This document shows positions 58,220-64,000 of a stretch of DNA of 64,000 nucleotides, one piece after another. Where the stretch lies: positions 1-64,000 of the forward strand of contig JAAZBB010000077.1 of assembly GCA_012514035.1 (NCBI GenBank), written 5' to 3'. The first letter of the stretch is position 1. The number at the start of each line of letters is the position of its first letter. Both the position numbers and the translations under genes were made by a program. Below the pieces are notes generated by a model. That model searched no databases. It was not told where the DNA came from and saw nothing but the letters and a program-made list of their open reading frames with translations. This stretch comes from Lentisphaerota bacterium (GTDB lineage Bacteria; Verrucomicrobiota; Kiritimatiellia; CAIQIC01; Lenti-01).

Positions 58220-61200
58220 GGCGCGCCCTCCTTTCCGCGCCGGCCGCGGCGTTCCACCGCCACGAAAAACGACGGCGTCAGGAAGACGCCCAGCAGCGTG
58301 GCCGTCAGCATGCCGAACAGGACGGCGAGCCCCATCATCTTGCGCGCGTTGGCCCCGGAGCCGCTGGCCAGCACCAGCGGCAGCACGCCGAGAATGAAGG
58401 AAAAGGCCGTCATCAGGATGGGCCGGAAGCGCAGCTTGGCCGCCGCCATGGCGGCTTCCACCGTTTCCGCGCCCGCGTCGCGCTGCATCTTGGCGAATTC
58501 CACGATCAAGATGGCGTTCTTGGCGGCCAGGCCGATCAGCATGACCAGCCCGATCTGGACATAGATGTTGTTGTCGAAGCCGAAGGCCCATACGGGCAGG
58601 AACGCCCCCAGCAGGACCGTCGGGGTGATGAGCATCACGCTCCAGGGCAGGCTCCAGCTTTCGTAGAGCGCGGCCAGCAGCAGGAAGACGAAGACCACCG
58701 CGAGGATCAAGGTCGGCGTGGAGCTTGGGGCCGTTTTCTCCTGGTAGGAAAGGCCGGTGAAGGCCAGGCCCATCTCGCGCGGCAGGACTTCGGCGGCCAC
58801 CTCTTCGACGGCCTCCATGGCCTGGCCCGAGCTGTAGCCCTCCGCCGCCTGCCCGGTGATTTCCACCGACCGCATCAGGTTGTAGCGGATCGTCATTTCA
58901 GTGCCCGCGGACGGATTCACCTTGACGAGGGTAGACAGCGGGATCATGGCGTTGGTGGTCCGGCTGCGGACGTAGAACTGGCCGATGTCCTCCGGCTTCT
59001 GGCGAAAGTCGGAATCGGCCTGCACAAAGACGCGGTAGAGGCGGCCAAAGCGGTTGAAATCGTTGACATAGGCCCCGCCCAGCGAGGCCTGCAAGGTGGC
59101 AAACACGTCGTTGATCTGGACGCCCAGCGTGCGGGCCTTTTCGCGGTCCACCTCGAGCGCGATCTGCGGCACGGTGGGATCAAACGAGGTGAAAAGCCCC
59201 GTCAACTCGGGCCGTTTTTTCGCCGCCGCGAGAAAGGCCTGGACTTGTTCATTCAATTCCTGCACCGAGAGGTTCCCGCTGCGGTCCTGCAAGAACAAGT
59301 CGAAGCCGCCGGCGGCGCCGAAACCGGGCAGGGACGGCGGCACGAACGGGAAGGCGATCGCCTCCGGAATGGCGCCGAGGCGCTGGCGCAGGCTCATCAC
59401 GATGCCGCGCAGGCTGGTTTCCGGCGTAGTGCGCTCTTCCCACGGCGTCAGGCGGATGAAAAAGGTCGCGGTGTTGGGCGTATAGGTGCCGCTGAGGATG
59501 GACATACCCCCGACAACGTTGTACGACGCGACGCCCGGCGTGGTGGCGAGGATGTCCTCGGCGCGCTTGGCCACCTCGCTGGTGCGTTCCAGCGAGGCCG
59601 CGTTCGGCAACTGGACGTTGGCCAGCAGCACGCCCTGGTCCTCGATGGGCACGAAACCCGTCGGCACGATGGCGGCCAGCCGGCCGCCGAGCAGGGCCAC
59701 GCCGGCAATCGCCACCAGGCTCAATCCCGCCCGGCGCGCCAGCGACGTCGCCAGCCGCATGTAGGTGCTCGTGGTGCGGCTGAATCCGCGGTTGAAGCCC
59801 CGGTAGAACCAGCGCAAGGGGGACTTTTCGATATGGGCGGGCCGGAGCAGCAGGCTGGACAGCGCCGGGCTGAGCGACAGCGCGTTGAAGGTGGAAATGA
59901 TCACCGAAACCGCGATGGTCAGGGCGAACGGCGCGTACATGCGGCCGGTCAGCCCGCCGATGAAGCCCACCGGCACGAACACGGCCACCATGATGGCCGA
60001 GGTGCCGATGATCGGCCCGGTCACCTCGCGCATCGCCTGCTCGGTGGCCTCCCGGGCCGACTTGCCGCGCTCGATGTGCGACATCACGGCCTCGACCACA
60101 ACGATGGCGTCGTCCACCACGATGCCGATCGCCAGCACCAGGCCGAACATCGTCAGCGTGTTGACCGTGAATCCCAGCGCCGGGAACAAGATGAAGGTGC
60201 CAATCAGCGACACCGGAATGGCGATCAGCGGAATCAGCGTAGCGCGGGCGTTCTGCAGGAAGACGAACACCACCAGCACCACCAGCAGGATCGCCTCGAA
60301 CAGGGTGTGGACGATCTCCTCGATGGAAGCCGTGACCGCCGGCGTCGAGTCGTAGGTGATCGCGTAGTCCACGTCGTCCGGGAAGTAGCCCTTCAACTCC
60401 TCCAGCGCCCGGTAGACGCCGTTGGCGCTTTCGATCTGGTTGGCGCCCGGCAGCAAATAGACCAGCAGCAGGCCTGCATCCTTGCCGTTGTAGCGGCCGA
60501 ACGACTTGTAGTATTCCGCCCCCAGTTCGATGCGGGAGACGTCCTTGACCCGCACCTGGCGGCCATCCTCCGTCGAGCGGACGAGGATATCGCCGAATTC
60601 CTCCGGGGTGGAGAGGCGCCCGGGGGCGCGCACGGTGAAGGTGAACTCCTGATCGGCGGGGGATGGCGCGCCGCCAATCTGGCCCGCCGGCGCCTGCGCG
60701 TTCTGCTCCTTGATGGCGCCGATCACGTCCGCCGGCGTCAGGCCGAGCTTGGCCAGCTTGTCCGGCTGCAGCCAGATGCGCATTCCGTATTCCGCGCCGC
60801 CCGCCATGTCCACCTGGGACACGCCTGGCACACGCAGCAGCGCGTCGCGGACGTTGAGCACCGCGTAGTTGTTGAGAAACAGGCTGTCGTAGGTGCCCTT
60901 CGGCGAATAGAGCGACACCACCAGCAGGATGCTGGGATTGACCTTCTTGACCGTGACGCCCTGCGCCGTGACCTCCGCGGGCAGGCGCGACTGGGCCTGG
61001 GCTACCCGGTTTTGGGTCAGCATGTTGGCGTTGTCGAGGCCGCTGCCGACCTGGAAGGTGACGCTCAACTGCATGCGGCCGTCGCTCGAGTTGAGCGACT
61101 TCATGTAGAGCATGTTGTCCACGCCGTTGACCTGCTGCTCGATCGGAGTGGCAACCGCTTGCTCGACCACCTCGGCATCGGCGCCCGGATAGGTGGTCGT

Positions 61201-61335
61201 GACCTGGATGTTGGGCGGCGAAAGCTGCGGATACTGTTCGATGGGCAGCTTTAGCAGCGTTTGGGTACCGACCAGCACGATCAGGATCGAAATGACCATG
61301 GCCAGGATCGGCCGGCGGATGAAGAAATGCGCCAT
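58216..61335 (-). CDS. RND multidrug efflux transporter (HAE1, AcrB/MexB-like)
   Basis: 1039 residues, twelve helices and two large periplasmic loops. PILAMVISILIVLVGTQTLLKLP at the N terminus, GIVVDDAIVVVEAVMSHIERG with the proton-relay Asp pair in helix 4, and LIGLAAKNAILIVEFAKMQR with the partner Lys of helix 10 are intact. Loop IVPTGFVPIEDQGVLLANVQLPNAAS is the usual porter segment of HAE1 pumps. It exports hydrophobic or amphiphilic compounds using the proton gradient. It starts 3 bp after the adaptor gene stop and overlaps the OMF gene (ATGA), completing the pump MFP-RND-OMF. No regulator (TetR/AcrR) is adjacent. Confidence 0.95.
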   Translation of the reverse strand: MAHFFIRRPILAMVISILIVLVGTQTLLKLPIEQYPQLSPPNIQVTTTYPGADAEVVEQAVATPIEQQVNGVDNMLYMKSLNSSDGRMQLSVTFQVGSGLDNANMLTQNRVAQAQSRLPAEVTAQGVTVKKVNPSILLVVSLYSPKGTYDSLFLNNYAVLNVRDALLRVPGVSQVDMAGGAEYGMRIWLQPDKLAKLGLTPADVIGAIKEQNAQAPAGQIGGAPSPADQEFTFTVRAPGRLSTPEEFGDILVRSTEDGRQVRVKDVSRIELGAEYYKSFGRYNGKDAGLLLVYLLPGANQIESANGVYRALEELKGYFPDDVDYAITYDSTPAVTASIEEIVHTLFEAILLVVLVVFVFLQNARATLIPLIAIPVSLIGTFILFPALGFTVNTLTMFGLVLAIGIVVDDAIVVVEAVMSHIERGKSAREATEQAMREVTGPIIGTSAIMVAVFVPVGFIGGLTGRMYAPFALTIAVSVIISTFNALSLSPALSSLLLRPAHIEKSPLRWFYRGFNRGFSRTTSTYMRLATSLARRAGLSLVAIAGVALLGGRLAAIVPTGFVPIEDQGVLLANVQLPNAASLERTSEVAKRAEDILATTPGVASYNVVGGMSILSGTYTPNTATFFIRLTPWEERTTPETSLRGIVMSLRQRLGAIPEAIAFPFVPPSLPGFGAAGGFDLFLQDRSGNLSVQELNEQVQAFLAAAKKRPELTGLFTSFDPTVPQIALEVDREKARTLGVQINDVFATLQASLGGAYVNDFNRFGRLYRVFVQADSDFRQKPEDIGQFYVRSRTTNAMIPLSTLVKVNPSAGTEMTIRYNLMRSVEITGQAAEGYSSGQAMEAVEEVAAEVLPREMGLAFTGLSYQEKTAPSSTPTLILAVVFVFLLLAALYESWSLPWSVMLITPTVLLGAFLPVWAFGFDNNIYVQIGLVMLIGLAAKNAILIVEFAKMQRDAGAETVEAAMAAAKLRFRPILMTAFSFILGVLPLVLASGSGANARKMMGLAVLFGMLTATLLGVFLTPSFFVAVERRGRRGKEGAP

Positions 61336-61338
61336 GGC

Positions 61339-62472
61339 TTACTCGGTAGCGATGGAAGCTTCCCCGACGGCCGGCTGTAAAGTCACCGATACGGGCATGT
61401 TGTTCTGCAGCTTCTGTCCGCCTTCGATCACCACCCTCTCGCCGGGCTGCAGGCCGGCTTCGATCAGATAAAGGTTGCCGACCCGCGCCCCCACCTTGAC
61501 CGGCCGGAATTCAGCCCGGTCGTCGGCGCCCACCACGTACACCGAATAGGTCGCCTGCAACTCCTGCACGGCCCGCTGCGGCACCAGGATGGCGTTGGCC
61601 ACCTGGCGCACCGGCACCCGCACGCGCGCAAACTGCCCCGGCCGCACGACCTGGCCGGGATTCGGGAAGGATGCCTCCAGCAGCAGCGTGCCGGTGGCCG
61701 GATCCACGTTCCGATCCGCAAACACCACCGCGCCTTGGTGCGGATGAACGGTGCCATCCGCCAGGATAAGTTCGAACGAGGGCGCGCTTGGCGCGTCCCG
61801 CCCTTCTTCCGGATAGGCATGGCGCACCGCCAGGTATTCCTGCTCACTGATGCTGAAACGCACATGAATCGGGTCCAGGGCCGACAGGGTCGTCAGCAAG
61901 GTATTCTGGCCCCGGCCGACGAGATTGCCCGGCTTGACCTCCGTCTTGCCAATGAGGCCGGCGATGGGCGCATGGATCTCGGTGTATCCGAGCTGGATTT
62001 CCATGCTGTCCACGGCGGCTTTCGCGGTGGCAACCGCCCCCGACGACGTGTTTTCGGCGGCAAGGGCGTCATCCAGCGATTGGCGCGAGATGGCGCTCTT
62101 TTCCCATAGCGGGGTCAGCCGCGCCACGTCGCGCCGGGCCTTGTCGAGTGCCGCCTCGGCCTGGACGAGATTGCCCTTGGCCTGCGCCAGGTTGGCTTGC
62201 AGCGTGCTTGGGTCAATCGTGTAGAGCAACGCCCCCTGCTCCACCATGGCGCCTTCGCGGAAATGAATGGCCTCCAGGATGCCTTCGACCCGGGCGCGGA
62301 TTTCCACGTCCTGCGAACCGCGCGTCTGGCCCATGGCCTCGAAATAGACCGGCTGGTCGCGGACCATGACCTCGGCCGCCACCACCGGCACCGGCGCCGG
62401 GGCCGGCGGAACGACTTTGTCGCGGCATCCGGCCGCCAACAGCACTACGCCCAGCAAGATCGGAATGCGCAT
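61339..62472 (-). CDS. RND pump periplasmic adaptor (MFP, HlyD-like lipoprotein)
   Basis: 377 residues from ATG 62472 (MRIPILLGVVLLAAGC), with a lipobox LLAAGC and AAAGGG upstream. Domain order: N-terminal lipoyl/barrel part (VEIRARVEGILEAIHFREGAMVEQG), coiled-coil (AQAKGNLVQAEAALDKARRDVARL), barrel (YTEIHAPIAGLIGKTEVKPGNLV) and membrane-proximal domain (AVQELQATYSVYVVG). It would link the inner-membrane RND pump to the OMF channel. First gene of the pump operon; a promoter was not identified. The frame stays open far upstream, but that is antisense to the antiporter at 62719. Confidence 0.93.
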   Translation of the reverse strand: MRIPILLGVVLLAAGCRDKVVPPAPAPVPVVAAEVMVRDQPVYFEAMGQTRGSQDVEIRARVEGILEAIHFREGAMVEQGALLYTIDPSTLQANLAQAKGNLVQAEAALDKARRDVARLTPLWEKSAISRQSLDDALAAENTSSGAVATAKAAVDSMEIQLGYTEIHAPIAGLIGKTEVKPGNLVGRGQNTLLTTLSALDPIHVRFSISEQEYLAVRHAYPEEGRDAPSAPSFELILADGTVHPHQGAVVFADRNVDPATGTLLLEASFPNPGQVVRPGQFARVRVPVRQVANAILVPQRAVQELQATYSVYVVGADDRAEFRPVKVGARVGNLYLIEAGLQPGERVVIEGGQKLQNNMPVSVTLQPAVGEASIATE

Positions 62473-62682
62473 GGGACAAACCCTTTCAGAGCTTTGATGG
62501 CGCGATTCTACTCCGAGTCCGTCTTCGCGGTCAAAGCCGGAATCCGCGCGGGGCCGACTTGGTCTTACGCCGTGGTTGTTGTCGCTCCTTCCGGCCATCT
62601 CCTTTCTGATGACAAGTCCTCGCCCATGCGAAAAACCACGAGGCCGGACCTTTGTATCCGGCGGGCACGACTCGTTTGCAGT

Positions 62683-62712
62683 TTGACGAAGCGCCTCCGG
62701 AAGCTTCATAAT
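62683..62712 (+). promoter_or_regulatory. Promoter of the second antiporter, nearly leaderless
   Basis: TTGACG (62683-62688), 18 bp, CATAAT (62707-62712). The initiation point would fall at about the ATG (62719), leaving little or no leader; no Shine-Dalgarno is visible either. Confidence 0.55.
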
Positions 62713-62718
62713 TCCAGC

Positions 62719-64000
62719 ATGAAAGACTTCCCGGTTGATATCATCGCCTGTTTTGTCGGGCTGCTGCTGGTGGCCCTGTTTTCGGGCATCATGTTCCGCA
62801 AGCTCCGCATCCCCTACACCATCGGCCTGGTGGTCATCGGCATGGCGCTCTACAAGCTCGGCGGACTTTTCCCGCCGTTGCAGATTTTGCAGCGCGTCCA
62901 TCTCACGCCGAACTTCATCCTCTACATCCTGATCCCGACGCTCATTTTCGACGCCGCGCTGAACCTCGACATCCGCGAGCTCATGCGCAACCTCGTCCCG
63001 ATCCTGGTCCTGGCCGTGCCGGGCGTGCTCGTCGCCACCGCCGTCACGGGCCTGATCGTCGCCCGATTCACGCCGTTGAGCCTGAACGCCGCCATGCTCT
63101 TTGGGGCGTTGATCTCCACCACGGATCCCGTCGCGGTCATCGCCCTCTTCAATGAACTCAGGGCGCCGAAGCGCCTCACCATGCTGGTAGACGGCGAAAG
63201 CCTGTTGAACGACGCCACCGCCATCGTGATGTTCGATATCGTCGCGGCCATTGTCGCCGGGAGCCTGCTGCTGGCCGATCCGGCCGAGGCGTGGAGTCTG
63301 TCCGCGCTGGCCTCGGTGCCCCGCGATTTCGCGGTGGTCTTCTTCGGGGGCCTCCTGGTCGGCGCGGTCGTGGGGTGGCTGATGATGCAAATCATCCGCC
63401 TGTCCCGCCACGATCCGCTGGTCGAGGTGGGCTTGACCACTGTCGTGGCCTATGCCGCCTTCATCCTGGCCAACTATTATCTCAAATTCTCGGGCGTGAT
63501 GGCCGCCTGCGGCGCGGGCATGGTCGTCAGCTACTATGGCCGGCGTTATCTCGGCGAGGACATGTTCCGCGCCATCCATCACTTCTGGGCCTTTGCGTGC
63601 TTCATCGCCAACAGCATGATTTTCCTGCTGCTGGGGCTGACGAAATCCTTCCTGATCCACAACCTCGGGCGGCTGTACAAAGTCGGCGCCGCTGTCGGCG
63701 TGGCGATTGTCGCCGTGCTTCTGTCCCGCGCCCTCATCGTCGGCCTGACCGCCCTGGGCTGGAACCTGTTCAGCCGGCGCGAGAACCGGATCACCTGGCC
63801 CATGCAATTCATCATGCTGTGGGGCGGCTTACGGGGCGCGCTGCCCATCGCCCTGGCCGTCTCCATCGGCGCCGCGCTGGTGCCGCCGGAAGAGCAAACC
63901 CTCATCATCCAACTCACCCTGGGCATCATCCTGTTCACCATCCTCGTCCAGGGCACGACCATGAAGCGATTCATGCGCCGTTTCGGGATGGTCGGCAGCG
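62719..64000 (+). CDS. CPA1-type cation/proton antiporter (paralogue 2), 3' end outside window
   Basis: The frame from ATG 62719 is open to the window end, 427 residues read. It is a close paralogue of the antiporter at 51136-52443: MKDFPVDIIACFVGLLLVAL, PTLIFDAALNLDIRELMRNL, GALISTTDPVAVIALFNEL, GESLLNDATAIVMFD and WGGLRGALPIALAVS. Unlike paralogue 1 it keeps the normal TTDPVAV. By comparison with paralogue 1 only about ten residues should be missing. The two copies are in opposite orientations about 10 kb apart. It is divergent from the efflux operon and has the promoter described at 62683. Confidence 0.88.
   Translation, partial: MKDFPVDIIACFVGLLLVALFSGIMFRKLRIPYTIGLVVIGMALYKLGGLFPPLQILQRVHLTPNFILYILIPTLIFDAALNLDIRELMRNLVPILVLAVPGVLVATAVTGLIVARFTPLSLNAAMLFGALISTTDPVAVIALFNELRAPKRLTMLVDGESLLNDATAIVMFDIVAAIVAGSLLLADPAEAWSLSALASVPRDFAVVFFGGLLVGAVVGWLMMQIIRLSRHDPLVEVGLTTVVAYAAFILANYYLKFSGVMAACGAGMVVSYYGRRYLGEDMFRAIHHFWAFACFIANSMIFLLLGLTKSFLIHNLGRLYKVGAAVGVAIVAVLLSRALIVGLTALGWNLFSRRENRITWPMQFIMLWGGLRGALPIALAVSIGAALVPPEEQTLIIQLTLGIILFTILVQGTTMKRFMRRFGMVGS

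Noticed and set aside
59245..61254. 669-residue plus-strand frame opposite the RND pump
   Set aside because: Antisense of a well-supported transporter; the translation is Arg/Gly/His-rich without any family motif.
61339..63807. 822-residue minus-strand frame including the adaptor protein
   Set aside because: Residues before MRIPILLGV are antisense to the second antiporter; the lipobox and ribosome-binding site set the start at 62472.

Overview
The window is GC-rich bacterial chromosome from a Gram-negative organism with an anaerobic, fermentative flavour. Evidence: a tripartite RND pump, an LPS-type heptosyltransferase, outer-membrane barrels including an omptin, an HndABCD-type [FeFe] hydrogenase beside the NADH sensor Rex, and an energy-converting hydrogenase-like membrane complex. 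The TIGR03790-like secreted protein, multi-hairpin dispersed repeats and split glycine decarboxylase would fit the Verrucomicrobiota/Kiritimatiellota (PVC) group, but no rRNA or other marker settles this, so the taxonomy is an inference.

Layout. 1-1.5 kb: tail of a cyclase-family gene, its terminator, then a RAYT transposase between two copies of a ~235-bp hairpin repeat cluster. 1.5-8.9 kb (minus): six-gene hyf-like complex with its own promoter; its large subunit lacks the Ni-binding cysteines. 9-11.7 kb (minus): recR, ybaB, dnaX and the SRP RNA gene. 11.9-17.1 kb (minus): glycine cleavage genes gcvT-gcvH-gcvPA-gcvPB plus a lipoate-protein ligase, i.e. the carrier protein and the enzyme that lipoylates it. 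17.6-22.8 kb (plus): a YgeW-type carbamoyltransferase, then aroC, a DUF4139 protein and a heptosyltransferase in overlapping frames. 22.8-30 kb: hemolysin-III-like protein, hndDCBA (minus), divergent rex, and a second Y1 transposase inserted at the end of rex. 30-45 kb: mixed exported proteins and housekeeping genes (fmt, tsaC, manA, panE-like, sppA), an omptin, a degenerate S41 protease, and a wHTH regulator with a striking AT-rich palindromic operator. 46-54.5 kb: aminotransferase with Lrp regulator, a MITE-like repeat, citrate synthase, secreted PLD protein, CPA1 antiporter, SRAP protein, PPK2. 54.6-64 kb: outer-membrane protein, beta-CASP nuclease, RND pump operon, and a second antiporter paralogue cut by the window end.

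Most notable: (i) the Ni-less hyf-like complex, which resembles the poorly understood Ehr class; (ii) a RAYT flanked by duplicated three-hairpin repeat arrays, with a diverged element sharing the same termini 46 kb away; (iii) a Y1 transposase with a DnaA domain-IV-like tail inserted into the 3' end of rex; (iv) heptad inverted repeats in every non-overlapping junction of the gcv operon; (v) the double GTTTTTATAAAAAC operator. No tRNA, rRNA, CRISPR array or prophage was seen.
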